A DNA stretch of 64,000 nucleotides from CALANV01 sp036381615 (GCA_036381615.1 DASVCL010000024.1:1-64000); one strand, 5' to 3'; positions 1 to 10,710 are shown, counted from the first letter of the stretch. Notes: generated by a model not told the origin, from the letters alone. Made by a program: numbers and translations.

Positions 1-1686
1 GGCCGCCGGATCGATCACCGCATTGATGAGCGTCGGCTTGCCGGAGTCCATGGCCGCGTCGACCGCGCGCTTCAGCTCGTCGGGCGTCGTCACATGGGCG
101 CCCACGCCGCCGAATGCTTCGATGATCTTGTCGTAGCGCGCGTCCTTGACGAACACGGTCGTCGCGGGGTCCGGGCCGCCGGACGGATTGACCTCGGTTC
201 CGCGATAGATGCCGTTATTGTTGAAGACGACGACGCAGACCGGCAGCTTGTAGCGGCAGATCGTCTCCACCTCCATGCCGGAGAAGCCGAAGGCGCTGTC
301 GCCGACAACCGCCAGCACGGGCTTGCCCGTCTCGATGGCGGCGGCGATGGCGAAGCCCATGCCGATGCCCATGACGCCCCAGGTCCCGACGTCGAGACGC
401 TTGCGCGGCTGATACATGTCGATGACGCCGCGCGCGAGATCGAGCGTGTTGGCCCCTTCGTTGACCAGAATGGCGTCGGGGCGCTCCTTGATGACGGCCC
501 GCAGCGCGCCCAGCGCGCTGTGGAAGTCCATCGGCACCGAATTCTTCATCAGCCGCGTGGCCATCTTGGCGATATTTTCCTCCTTTTTCGCCTTGATGGC
601 GCCGAGCCAGTCGGCCGGCGGGGCCTGCCACTTGCCGCCCATCGCCTCCAGCAGGGCGGAGACGCACGAGCCGATGTCGCCGACGACCGGGGCCGCGATC
701 TCGACGTTGCTGTCCATCTCCCTGGGCTCGATGTCGATCTGGATGAACTTCTTCGAGCCGGGTTCGCCCCACGTCTTGCCCTTGCCGTGCGACAGAAGCC
801 AGTTGAGGCGGGCGCCGATCAGCATCACGACGTCGGAGTCCTTGAGCACCAGCGAGCGCGCCGCTCCCGCGCACTGCGGATGCGTGTCGGGCAGGAGACC
901 CTTGGCCATGCTCATCGGCAGGAAAGGAATGCCGGTGGTTTCGACCAGGGCGCGGATCGCGTCGTCGGCCTGCGCATAGGCAGCGCCCTTGCCGAGGATG
1001 ATCAGCGGGCGCTTGGCGCCTTTCAGCACGTCGAGCGCGCGCTTGACGGCGGACGGCGCGGGGATCTGGGCCGGCGCCGGGTCGACGACCTTGACGAGCG
1101 AGCGCCTTCCGGCTTCGGCCGGCATGACCTGCGAGAGCAGCTTGGCCGGCAGATCGAGATAGACGCCGCCCGGACGCCCCGACACCGCGGCACGGATCGC
1201 GCGCGCCACGCCGATGCCGATGTCGGCGGCATTCAGCACGCGGAACGCCGCCTTGCAGAGCGGCTTGGCGATGGCGAGCTGATCCATTTCCTCGTAGTCG
1301 CCCTGCTGCAGGTCGACGATCTCGCGCTCGGACGAGCCGCTGATGAGGATCATCGGAAAGCAGTTGGTCGTGGCGTTGGCGAGCGCCGTCAGACCGTTGA
1401 GGAAGCCGGGCGCCGACACCGTGAGGCAGATGCCGGGCTTCTTCGTCAGGAAGCCGGCGATCGCGGCGGCGTTGCCGGCGTTCTGCTCATGCCGGAACGA
1501 GATGACGCGCATGCCCGCGGCCTGCGCCAGGCGGCCCAGGTCCGTGATCGGAATGCCGGGCACGCCGTAGATCGTGTTGATGCCGTTGAGCTTGAGCGCG
1601 TCGATGACGAGGTGAAAGCCATCGGTCAGGTCCTGCGTCTCTTCCGCCGTCGTCTTCTCTTGCTGCTTCGCCGTTCCTTCGGCCAT
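1..1686 (-). CDS. oxc: Oxalyl-CoA decarboxylase (3' end runs off the window)
   Basis: Thiamine-diphosphate enzyme that decarboxylates oxalyl-CoA to formyl-CoA and CO2 in the cytoplasm. The reading frame from ATG at 1686 stays open to base 1 and gives 562 residues. The family is about 565 long, so only the last few codons are missing. Seen directly: an N-terminal TPP domain with RHEQNAGNAAA (Glu near residue 67 is the usual TPP-activating acid), the highly characteristic SGSSEREIVDLQQGDYEEMD stretch, and the C-terminal GDSAFGFSGME...NNNGIYRG TPP/Mg site near residues 462-492. The gene lies 93 bp downstream of a GntR regulator on the same strand, so it is probably cotranscribed with it. Its usual partner formyl-CoA transferase (frc) is not in the window and could lie beyond the left edge. 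Confidence 0.95.
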   Translation of the reverse strand, partial: MAEGTAKQQEKTTAEETQDLTDGFHLVIDALKLNGINTIYGVPGIPITDLGRLAQAAGMRVISFRHEQNAGNAAAIAGFLTKKPGICLTVSAPGFLNGLTALANATTNCFPMILISGSSEREIVDLQQGDYEEMDQLAIAKPLCKAAFRVLNAADIGIGVARAIRAAVSGRPGGVYLDLPAKLLSQVMPAEAGRRSLVKVVDPAPAQIPAPSAVKRALDVLKGAKRPLIILGKGAAYAQADDAIRALVETTGIPFLPMSMAKGLLPDTHPQCAGAARSLVLKDSDVVMLIGARLNWLLSHGKGKTWGEPGSKKFIQIDIEPREMDSNVEIAAPVVGDIGSCVSALLEAMGGKWQAPPADWLGAIKAKKEENIAKMATRLMKNSVPMDFHSALGALRAVIKERPDAILVNEGANTLDLARGVIDMYQPRKRLDVGTWGVMGIGMGFAIAAAIETGKPVLAVVGDSAFGFSGMEVETICRYKLPVCVVVFNNNGIYRGTEVNPSGGPDPATTVFVKDARYDKIIEAFGGVGAHVTTPDELKRAVDAAMDSGKPTLINAVIDPAA

Positions 1687-1779
1687 GGTTTCCTCACTGA
1701 TTAGGATTGCAATGGGCGGGTCCGGCCCGCCGATCCGGTTTTGATGCGGCGCCGGCCGGCGCCGCGATCCGGGCGGCCT

Positions 1780-2472
1780 TTAGTCCAGATAGTTGACGTT
1801 CTTCTCGACGTGTGCCGCGAGATCGAGACTGTGCTGACGGACGAGCTGCTCGGCGCGTTCCGTCTCGCGCCGCTCCAGCGCCTCGATGATGTTCAGGTGG
1901 TCGATGATGGATCGGGCCGCGCGATCCCTCTCCGAGATGGTGCGGCGCCGGATCGACTTCATGTGGATGAACAGGTTCGTCATCGTGTCGATGAGAAGCT
2001 GGTTGCGGCTCATGTTCACGATCGCCTGGTGAAAGCGGATGTTCGCCTCGGAATACTCGTCGATATGGGCATTCGGCTCGTGGCCGTCGCGGAAATCGAC
2101 GAACAGCTCGCGCAGGCGGGCGATCTCCTCGTCGGCCGCATGCAAGGTGATCAGCCGGGCGGCCATGCTCTCGAGCGCCGCCCAGACGCGGATCATGTCG
2201 ATGATCTCCTTCTTCGTCTTGCGGACGACGAACACGCCGCGGCGGGGAATCGAGCGGACGAAGCCCTCCTGCTCGAGACGGTTCATCGCCTCGCGGATCG
2301 GGGTGCGGCTCACGCCCAGATCCTGCGACAGCCGCCGCTCGTCGAGGCGCAGTTCCTCGCGGCTGTCGTAGATGTTCATCTCGGTGATGGCCCGTTTCAG
2401 CGCGTGATAGACCTGGTTCCGATAGCTGAGATCGGCTTCGATCGGCTTGACGGAGAGCTTGACGACGGTCAC
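1780..2472 (-). CDS. GntR/FCD-family transcriptional regulator
   Basis: 230-residue regulator. The N-terminal winged helix spans roughly residues 15-85, with the typical recognition segment LGVSRTPIREAMNRLEQEGFV, and is followed by an all-helical FCD effector domain. That domain carries the Asp/His residues (FHQAIV, DHLNIIEAL, RQHSLDL) that normally bind a metal and a small carboxylate. The start is GTG at 2472, preceded by an AAGG-type ribosome site. It lies head to head with the TTT transporter genes and directly upstream of oxc. The likely role, inferred from position, is a carboxylate-responsive repressor of its own oxc operon, the transporter and the formate dehydrogenase operon. The effector (oxalate, oxalyl-CoA, glyoxylate or formate) cannot be read from the sequence. 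Confidence 0.92.
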   Translation of the reverse strand: MTVVKLSVKPIEADLSYRNQVYHALKRAITEMNIYDSREELRLDERRLSQDLGVSRTPIREAMNRLEQEGFVRSIPRRGVFVVRKTKKEIIDMIRVWAALESMAARLITLHAADEEIARLRELFVDFRDGHEPNAHIDEYSEANIRFHQAIVNMSRNQLLIDTMTNLFIHMKSIRRRTISERDRAARSIIDHLNIIEALERRETERAEQLVRQHSLDLAAHVEKNVNYLD

Positions 2473-2555
2473 GGCCGGAACCTTGCCTCCCCTCGGCGGA
2501 ACCGGCGGGACACCGGTTCTTCGTTCAACCGGTAGACGCCGCCGCCGCTAATCTG

Positions 2556-2565
2556 TAGAATTCTA
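2556..2565. promoter_or_regulatory. 10-bp palindrome in the gntR/tctA divergent promoter
   Basis: TAGAATTCTA is a perfect palindrome inside an AT-rich stretch between the divergent gntR and tctA genes. It sits 7 bp from the GGTAT-N5-ATACC element and may be an accessory regulator site or part of a promoter. The palindrome is visible; its function is inferred. Confidence 0.35.
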
Positions 2566-2572
2566 AACGTTA

Positions 2573-2587
2573 GGTATTTTGTATACC
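2573..2587. promoter_or_regulatory. Candidate GntR/FCD operator, copy 1
   Basis: GGTATTTTGTATACC has 5-bp inverted arms GGTAT/ATACC separated by 5 bp. It lies about 100 bp upstream of the gntR start and about 135 bp upstream of the tctA start. FCD regulators commonly bind short palindromes rich in GTAT/ATAC. An element with the same arms and spacing precedes the formate dehydrogenase genes (6031-6045), which is the main reason to call it an operator. Confidence 0.6.
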
Positions 2588-2720
2588 AGATACCAGCCGG
2601 GGTGCAAGGCAGGGCACAAGAACCGCCACGCCCCGATCCCGTTGACGTTGACGTCAGCGGTGCCGCCTCTCCCCAAAAAAACATGAGGGGTGGCAGGAGG
2701 AAACGCAGGGGAGGAGCGAT

Positions 2721-4238
2721 TTGGAAGAGATCGCATCGCTGTTCCACGGCTTCGCCGTCGTTCTCGAGCCTTTCAACCTCGTCTTGATGCTGATCGGAAT
2801 CACCCTCGGTGTGCTCATCGGGGTGTTGCCGGGGCTGGGCGGCGCGAACGGCGTGGCCATCTTGTTGCCGCTCACGTTCAGCATGCCGCCCACGTCGGCG
2901 ATCATCATGCTGTCGTGCATCTATTGGGGGGCGCTGTTCGGCGGCGCGATCACCTCGATCCTGTTCAACATTCCCGGCGAGCCGTGGTCGGTCGCCACGA
3001 CCTTCGACGGCCATCCGATGGCCCAGCAGGGACGGGCCGGCGAAGCGCTGACCGCGGCGTTCACCTCGTCCTTCGTCGGCGCCTTCGTTGCGGTCATCGT
3101 CATCACCTTTCTGGCGCCGGTCGTCGCCGGATTCGCGCTGCAGTTCGGTCCGCCGGAGTTCTTCGCCGTGCAGTTCCTCACGTTCTGCAGCTTCGTCGGC
3201 ATGGGACGGGGCAATGCGTTCAAGACGATCGCGGCGATGACCCTCGGCTTCGCGCTGGCCAGCGTCGGACTCGATACCGTCACCGGCCAGCTGCGCATGA
3301 CCTTCGGCACGACGGAGCTGCTGCGCGGCTTCGACTTCCTGATCGCCGTCATCGGCCTGTTCGGCATCGGCGAGATCCTGCTGTCGATGGAAGAGGGGCT
3401 GTCGTTCAAGGGAGGCGCTGCGAAACTCAACCCGACCGTGGTGTGGCAGACCTGGAAGAAGCTGCCGCAGTTCTGGGTCACCTCGCTGCGCTCGTCGATG
3501 ATCGGCTGCTGGATGGGCATCACGCCCGGCGGCGCCACGCCGGCCTCGTTCATGAGCTACGGCATCGCCAAGCGCGTGTCGCGGACCGGTGACCGGTTCG
3601 GCAAGGGCGAGATCGAAGGCGTCGTGGCGCCCGAGACCGCCGCGCATGCGGCGGGCACGAGTGCGCTGCTGCCGATGATCACGCTCGGCATTCCGGGCTC
3701 GCCGACGGCGGCGGTTCTCCTGGGCGGCCTCCTGATCTGGGGCCTGCAGCCGGGGCCGCTTCTGTTCGTCGAGCAGAAGGATTTCGTCTGGGGCCTGATC
3801 GCCAGCATGTATCTCGGCAACGTCGCCGGGCTGCTGATCGTCCTCACCTGCGTTCCGCTGTTCGCCGCGATTCTGCGCATTCCGTTCAGCATCATCGCGC
3901 CGGTCATCGTCGTGATCTGCGCGGTCGGCGCCTACACCGTCCACAACGCCACGTTCGACATCGCCCTGATGCTCATCTTCGGCGTGATCGGCTACGCGTT
4001 CAAGAAGCTGGACTATCCGCTGTCGCCGCTGGTGCTGGCACTGGTGCTGGGCGACATGGCCGAAAGCGCATTCCGCCAGTCGATGCTGCTGTCGGCCGGA
4101 AGCCTGAGCGTCTTCTGGTCGAACTGGCTGGTGGCTTCCATCATGTCGCTGGGATTGGCGCTGCTGCTGTGGCCCATGGTGTCGTGGGCGAAGGGAATGC
4201 TGCAGCGCACGGTGCCGGCGCCAGGAACCGGAGCGTAG
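2721..4238 (+). CDS. tctA: TTT transporter large membrane subunit (TctA family)
   Basis: 505-residue, very hydrophobic protein of the TctA family, the roughly 12-helix channel subunit of tripartite tricarboxylate transporters, which import carboxylates with a periplasmic binding protein. Family signatures are visible: GVLPGLGGANGVAILLPLTF near residues 34-55, the MLSCIYWGALFGGAITSIL segment, and the repeat-related GITPGGATPASFMSYGIAKR near 260. The start is TTG at 2721 with a strong GGGGAGGAG ribosome site just upstream. It is the first gene of tctA-tctC-tctB. Placement opposite gntR-oxc suggests import of the substrate of that pathway; oxalate is a candidate, but specificity is not readable from the channel subunit. 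Confidence 0.93.
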   Translation: MEEIASLFHGFAVVLEPFNLVLMLIGITLGVLIGVLPGLGGANGVAILLPLTFSMPPTSAIIMLSCIYWGALFGGAITSILFNIPGEPWSVATTFDGHPMAQQGRAGEALTAAFTSSFVGAFVAVIVITFLAPVVAGFALQFGPPEFFAVQFLTFCSFVGMGRGNAFKTIAAMTLGFALASVGLDTVTGQLRMTFGTTELLRGFDFLIAVIGLFGIGEILLSMEEGLSFKGGAAKLNPTVVWQTWKKLPQFWVTSLRSSMIGCWMGITPGGATPASFMSYGIAKRVSRTGDRFGKGEIEGVVAPETAAHAAGTSALLPMITLGIPGSPTAAVLLGGLLIWGLQPGPLLFVEQKDFVWGLIASMYLGNVAGLLIVLTCVPLFAAILRIPFSIIAPVIVVICAVGAYTVHNATFDIALMLIFGVIGYAFKKLDYPLSPLVLALVLGDMAESAFRQSMLLSAGSLSVFWSNWLVASIMSLGLALLLWPMVSWAKGMLQRTVPAPGTGA

Positions 4239-4339
4239 CGGGGCGCCTCGCGCCGGGGTCCGCTGGACGCCCGGCGCCGGCCCGCGCTACGCTCTCAAGA
4301 AAAATGACGAAAGAAACCGATCAACAAGGGAGAGGAAAC

Positions 4340-5365
4340 ATGAACGTGGCGAAACTACGGCCATTTTGGCGATTGACAGCCGTCGCTGGCGTTGCGGTCG
4401 CCGCGGCGGTCGCGACGGGTTCCGCTTTCGCGGCTTGGGAACCGACCAAGCAGATCACGATCGTGGTGCCTGCCGGCACCGGCGGCGGCGCCGACCAGAT
4501 GGCGCGATTCATTCAAGGCGTCGTTTCGAAGCACAATCTGGCCGACAAGCCGATCGTCGTCATCAACAAGTCGGGCGCCGCCGGCGCCGAGGGCTTCCTG
4601 GACGTCAAGGGCAGCCCCGGTGATGCGCACAAGCTGATCATCACGCTCTCGAACCTGTTCACGACGCCGCTCGCCTCGGGCGTTCCCTTCAACTGGAAGG
4701 ATCTGACGCCGGTGGCGATGCTCGCCCTCGACGAGTTCGTCCTATGGGTCAATGCCGACTCGCCCTACAAGACCGCCAAGGACTACCTGACGGCGATCAG
4801 GAACGGTCAGCCCGGCGAGTTCAAGATGGGCGGCACCGGCTCCAAGCAGGAGGACCAGATCATCACGGTCGCCCTGCAGAAGGTCGCCGGCAAGCCGTTC
4901 ACGTATGTTCCCTACAAGGGCGGCGGCGACGTGGCGGTCCAGCTCGTCGGCAATCACATCAACTCGTCGGTCAACAATCCGATCGAGGCCGTCGCGCACT
5001 GGCGGGCCGGCAAGCTGCGGCCGCTGTGCGTCTTCGACGAGCAGCGCATGCCCTACAAGGACAAGATGACCGATACGATGTCGTGGAACGACATTCCGAC
5101 CTGCAAGGAGTCCGGGGTGGACGTCAGCTATCTGATGCTGCGCGGCATATTCATGCCGGCCGGCGTGCAGCAGGAGCAGGTCGACTACTACGTCGAGCTG
5201 TTCAAGAAGGTCCGCGCCACGCCGGACTGGAAGGAATACATGGATAAGGGCGCCTACAATCAGTCCTTCATGACCGGCGACCAGTTCCGGAAGTGGGTCG
5301 AGAACGCCGAGAAACTTCATTACGACCTGATGAAGGAAGCCGGCTTCCTGGCCAAGGCGAACTGA
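4340..5365 (+). CDS. tctC: TTT transporter periplasmic solute-binding protein (TctC/Bug family)
   Basis: 341-residue secreted binding protein that captures the carboxylate for the TctAB channel. The start is ATG 4340, preceded by AGGGAGAGG; an in-frame extension upstream to 4169 lacks such a site. A signal peptide covers about residues 1-31, with likely cleavage after GSAFA. The mature part begins with the classic Bug-family motif WEPTKQITIVVPAGTGGGADQMAR and continues with ...VINKSGAAGAEG. Length is normal for the family. It sits between tctA and tctB, whereas the commoner order is tctC-tctB-tctA. A strong hairpin directly follows the stop codon and probably lets this gene be expressed above the membrane subunits. 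Confidence 0.94.
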   Translation: MNVAKLRPFWRLTAVAGVAVAAAVATGSAFAAWEPTKQITIVVPAGTGGGADQMARFIQGVVSKHNLADKPIVVINKSGAAGAEGFLDVKGSPGDAHKLIITLSNLFTTPLASGVPFNWKDLTPVAMLALDEFVLWVNADSPYKTAKDYLTAIRNGQPGEFKMGGTGSKQEDQIITVALQKVAGKPFTYVPYKGGGDVAVQLVGNHINSSVNNPIEAVAHWRAGKLRPLCVFDEQRMPYKDKMTDTMSWNDIPTCKESGVDVSYLMLRGIFMPAGVQQEQVDYYVELFKKVRATPDWKEYMDKGAYNQSFMTGDQFRKWVENAEKLHYDLMKEAGFLAKAN

Positions 5366-5371
5366 CGGAAA

Positions 5372-5399
5372 GGGCGGCGCCGGTTCTCCGGCGCCGCCC
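5372..5399 (+). promoter_or_regulatory. Intercistronic hairpin after tctC
   Basis: A perfect 12-bp GC stem (5372-5383 with 5388-5399) with loop TTCT lies 6 bases after the tctC stop. There is no T-tract, so a 3' stability element or partial attenuator is more likely than a full terminator. Such hairpins after a binding-protein gene commonly raise its mRNA level over the downstream membrane-subunit gene. Confidence 0.6.
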
Positions 5400-5461
5400 C
5401 AAGGGCGCAGCAGCGCGTATCGTGCATTGGATCGTGCGTCACGGATCTCGAGAGTCAATCC

Positions 5462-5974
5462 ATGAAGGATGGTGAGTTCACGCCCAGTCGCGGCCTGGTC
5501 TCGAAGCGGATGATGGAGATCGTGGTCGCTGTGCTGTTCCTGGTGGTCGGCTCGATCGTCATCACGGACTCGCTGCGCATCGGCGCGGGCTGGCACGATC
5601 CGGAGGGGCCGGAGGCCGGCTACTTCCCGTTCTACATCGGCCTGATCATGTCGGTGGCGAGCCTGGTTACGCTCGTTCAGGCCGTGCTGAAGCGCCCGGG
5701 CACAGGCGCGCCCTTCGTCGATGCCGAGGCCATGAAGCAGGTCCTTCAGGTCTTGATACCGGCGGGCGTCTTCGTCCTGCTGCTCAATTTCATCGGGATC
5801 TATGTTTCGGCCGCGCTTTATATCATCGCGTTCATGATGATCGTGGGCCGTTATAGCTGGACCCGGGCAGTCCCGGTCGGCGTCGTCGTCGCCGTCGTAC
5901 TCTTCTTCATGTTCGAGGTTTGGTTCCTGGTCCCACTGCCCAAGGGGCCGCTCGAGGACTTTTTCGGCTACTGA
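5462..5974 (+). CDS. tctB: TTT transporter small membrane subunit (TctB family)
   Basis: 170-residue membrane protein with about four hydrophobic segments (near residues 20-38, 58-80, 98-122 and 128-162). It has the family hallmark DPEGPEAGYFPFYIGLIMSV after the first helix. TctB proteins are weakly conserved partners of TctA. It begins at ATG 5462, 96 bp after tctC across the GC hairpin, and completes the transporter operon. The formate dehydrogenase operon starts about 180 bp downstream behind its own operator-like site, so the two are probably separate transcription units. Confidence 0.85.
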   Translation: MKDGEFTPSRGLVSKRMMEIVVAVLFLVVGSIVITDSLRIGAGWHDPEGPEAGYFPFYIGLIMSVASLVTLVQAVLKRPGTGAPFVDAEAMKQVLQVLIPAGVFVLLLNFIGIYVSAALYIIAFMMIVGRYSWTRAVPVGVVVAVVLFFMFEVWFLVPLPKGPLEDFFGY

Positions 5975-6011
5975 GGCACGAGGCCGCAGGCCGCGCCACA
6001 TCTTCCGGCCA

Positions 6012-6112
6012 TGACAAATCTCGCATCGCTGGTATACATTATACCGACCGGCGCCAGGGTGCCGCCGATCCTGCCAAATCCGTGTCCGCTGCTCGGCGCC
6101 AGAGTGCCGCCG
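6012..6112 (+). repeat. Imperfect tandem duplication in the formate dehydrogenase leader
   Basis: Two related units, 6012-6067 and 6072-6112, lie side by side. They share TG-CAAATC at the 5' end, CGCTG in the middle and an 18-bp 3' block (6050-6067 and 6095-6112) identical at 17 of 18 positions. The first unit is longer by exactly 15 bp, the length of the GGTATACATTATACC element it contains. The duplication and the length difference are read directly; gain or loss of an operator is inferred. Confidence 0.6.
6031..6045. promoter_or_regulatory. Candidate GntR/FCD operator, copy 2
   Basis: GGTATACATTATACC is a perfect 6-3-6 inverted repeat, 113 bp upstream of the formate dehydrogenase start. 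It matches copy 1 (2573-2587) in arms (GGTAT/ATACC) and in 5-bp spacing, though the centres differ. This suggests both sites are read by the same regulator, probably the GntR/FCD protein encoded at 1780-2472. Confidence 0.65.
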
Positions 6113-6157
6113 GTTGCAAGGCAGGCTTTTGCCTTTTGAGCTCTACAGGACGATGGC

Positions 6158-7860
<1,703 letters not shown>

Positions 7861-7864
<4 letters not shown>

Positions 7865-10626
7865 GCGAGCGGATCCGGTTCTTTCTCGACGGCGAAGAGG
7901 TCGAGGCCGCGCCCGACGAGACGATCTGGCAGGTGGCCAATCGCCGCGGCGTGGAGATCCCGCATCTCTGCTACACGCCCGCGCCCGGCTACCGGCCGGA
8001 CGGCAACTGCCGGGCCTGCATGGTGGAGATCGAGGGCGAGCGGGTGCTCGCCGCATCCTGCATCCGCAAGCCGACGCCGGGGATGAAAGTGAAATCGGCG
8101 AGCGAACGCGCCAAGGCGGCGCGCAAGATGGTGTTCGAGTTGCTTGCCGCCGACCAGCCGGCGCGGGACAAGGCGCATGATCCGGACTCGCGCTTCTGGC
8201 GCTGGGCCGACCGCCTCGACGTTTCTGCCAGCCGGTTCGCGCCGCGTGCCGTGCCCGCACCGGATTCGAGCCATCCGGCGATGCGGGTCAATCTCGATGC
8301 CTGCATCCACTGCAATCTGTGCGTCCGCGCCTGCCGCGAGGTGCAGGTCAACGACGTCATCGGCATGGCCGGCCGCGGCCATCACGCCAAGATCGTGTTC
8401 GACTTCGACGACCCCATGGGGCAAAGCACGTGCGTCGCCTGCGGCGAATGCGTGCAGGCTTGTCCCACGGGCGCGCTGATGCCGGCGACCCTGCTCGATG
8501 CGAACGGGATCAAGGCGGCGGAGGCCGACCGCGACGTCGAGAGCGTGTGCCCGTATTGCGGCGTCGGCTGCCAGATCACCTACAAGATCAAGGACGACCG
8601 GATCCTGTACGTGCAGGGACGCAACGGGCCGTCGAACGAGAATCGCCTGTGCGTGAAGGGCCGCTTCGGCTTCGACTACATTCATCACGCACATCGCCTG
8701 ACCGAGCCGCTGATCCGCAAGCCCGGCGTTCCGAAAAATGCCAATGACTACGTCGATCCGGCCAACCCGTGGACCCATTTCCGCAAGGCGAGCTGGGAGG
8801 AGGCGCTGGAGGTTGCGGCATCGGGCCTGAAGCGCATCCGCGACACCCACGGCGGCGGCGCGCTCGCCGGTTTCGGCTCGGCCAAGGGATCGAACGAGGA
8901 GGCCTATCTGTTCCAGAAGCTCGTCCGCACGGGCTTCGGCACCAACAACGTCGATCACTGCACGCGCCTGTGCCATGCCTCGTCGGTCGCGGCCCTGATG
9001 GAGACGATCGGCTCCGGCGCGGTGACGGCGCCGTTCATGGCGTGCAAGGACTCCGACGTCATCATCGTCATCGGCGCCAACCCGACCGAGAACCACCCCG
9101 TGGCCGCCACCTACTTCAAGCAGGCGGTGAAGCGCGGGGCAAAGCTGATCGTCATGGACCCGCGCGGTCATGCGCTGAAGCGGCATGCGACCTACATGCT
9201 GCAGTTCAAGCCCGGTCGCGACGTGGCGATGCTCAACGCCATCATGAACGTGATCGTGGAGGAAGGGCTCTACGACCGCCAATACGTCCAGGCGCATACC
9301 GAGGAGTTCGAACGGCTCGCCGCCCACGTCCGCGACTTCCCGCCCGAGAAGATGGCGCCGATCTGCGGCATCGATGCCGACACGCTGCGCACGGTCGCGC
9401 GGATCTATGCACGGGCCGAGCGGGCGATCATCTTCTGGGGCATGGGCGTGTCGCAGCACGTCCACGGCACTGACAACGCGCGGTGCCTGATCTCGCTCGC
9501 GCTCATGACGGGCCAGATCGGCCGTCCGGGCACGGGGCTGCATCCGCTGCGCGGCCAGAACAACGTCCAGGGCGCGTCCGACGCAGGCCTGATCCCGATG
9601 GTCTATCCCGACTACCGCTCGGTCGAGAATGACGACGTCCGCAAGCTGTTCGAGACGGCCTGGGGCACCGAACTCGATCCCAAGCGCGGGCTGACGGTCG
9701 TCGAGGTCGTGAACGCCATCCTCGCCGGCGAGATCCGCGGCATGTACATCATGGGCGAGAATCCGGCGATGTCGGACCCCGATGCGCAGCACGCGCGCGA
9801 GGCGCTCGCCAGGCTGGAGCATCTGGTCGTCCAGGACATCTTCCTGACCGAGACCGCCTTCCATGCCGATGTCGTGCTGCCTGCCTCCGCCTGGCCCGAG
9901 AAGGACGGCACCGTGACCAACACGAACCGTCAGGTGCAGCTCGGCCGCCGGGCGGTGCCGATGCCGGGCAACGCGCGCGAGGACTGGTGGATCATCCAGG
10001 AGATGGCGCGCCGTCTCGGGCTCGACTGGAATTACACGCATCCGCGCGAGGTGTTCGCCGAGATGACGACGGTGATGCCCTCGCTCAAGAACATCACATG
10101 GGAACGTCTCGAGCGCGAGCATTCCGTGACCTATCCGTGTCCCGGCCCGGATCAGCCCGGCAATGACATCGTCTTCGGCGACGGCTTCCCCACGCCCAGC
10201 GGTCGCGGCAAGTTCGTCCCGGCCGGGATCGTGCCGCCGGCCGAGGAGCCCGATCAGGACTATCCGATGGTGCTCACGACCGGCCGGCAGCTCGAGCACT
10301 GGCATACCGGTGCGATGACGCGCCGCGCCGAGGTGCTCGATGCCATCGAGCCGGAGGCGGTCGTCACCCTGTCGCCGCTCGACGTGCGGCGTCTGGGAAT
10401 CACGGCGGGCGAGTACGTGCGCGTGTCGACGCGGCGCGGCACGATCGAGCTCAAGGCCCGCGTCGATCCCGCGCTGCCCGCGGGCCTGATCTTCATCCCC
10501 TTCTGCTACGCGGAGGCGGCGGCCAACATCCTCACCAATCCGCAGCTCGACCCGTTCGGCAAGATTCCGGAATTCAAGTTCTGCGCCGCGCGCGTCGAGA
10601 AGATCGCCGCGGCGGCGGCGGAGTAA
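7861..10626 (+). CDS. NAD-dependent formate dehydrogenase catalytic (alpha) subunit, Mo/W-bis-MGD
   Basis: 921-residue catalytic subunit oxidising formate to CO2. Domains in order: ferredoxin-like [2Fe-2S] (C37, C50, C53, C67), two [4Fe-4S] motifs (C148, C151, C154, C158 and C191, C194, C197, C201), then the molybdopterin domain with its own cluster (C230, C233, C237, C264). The active site in NNVDHCTRLCHASS has Cys371 as probable Mo/W ligand followed by His372, so this is a Cys rather than a selenocysteine enzyme. The C-terminal dinucleotide-binding domain includes TTGRQLEHWHTGAMTRR. No fdhD (sulfuration factor) or fdsD gene is adjacent, unlike many fds operons, so maturation factors must be elsewhere. 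Mo versus W cannot be decided from sequence alone. Confidence 0.94.
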
Positions 10627-10685
10627 GAGGCAGGTTGCCGGCGTCGTTCGGCCGAACGGCGCCGCATCGACAAGGGAAGCGGAAT

Positions 10686-10710
10686 GGGCGGCACGGCCGT
10701 GCCGCCCTTT
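10686..10710 (+). terminator. Candidate terminator of the formate dehydrogenase operon
   Basis: A perfect 22-bp palindrome (10686-10707) can fold into a 9-bp GC stem with a GGCC loop. It is followed by TTT, 60 bp after the formate dehydrogenase stop. The T-tract is short, so efficiency is uncertain. The rest of the gap to 10867 shows no supported feature. Confidence 0.5.

Noticed and set aside
94..1704. Long plus-strand ORF of 536 codons opposite oxc
   Set aside because: It is antisense to a highly conserved oxalyl-CoA decarboxylase. Its translation is Arg/Asp/His-rich with no domain, a usual artefact of high GC third positions.
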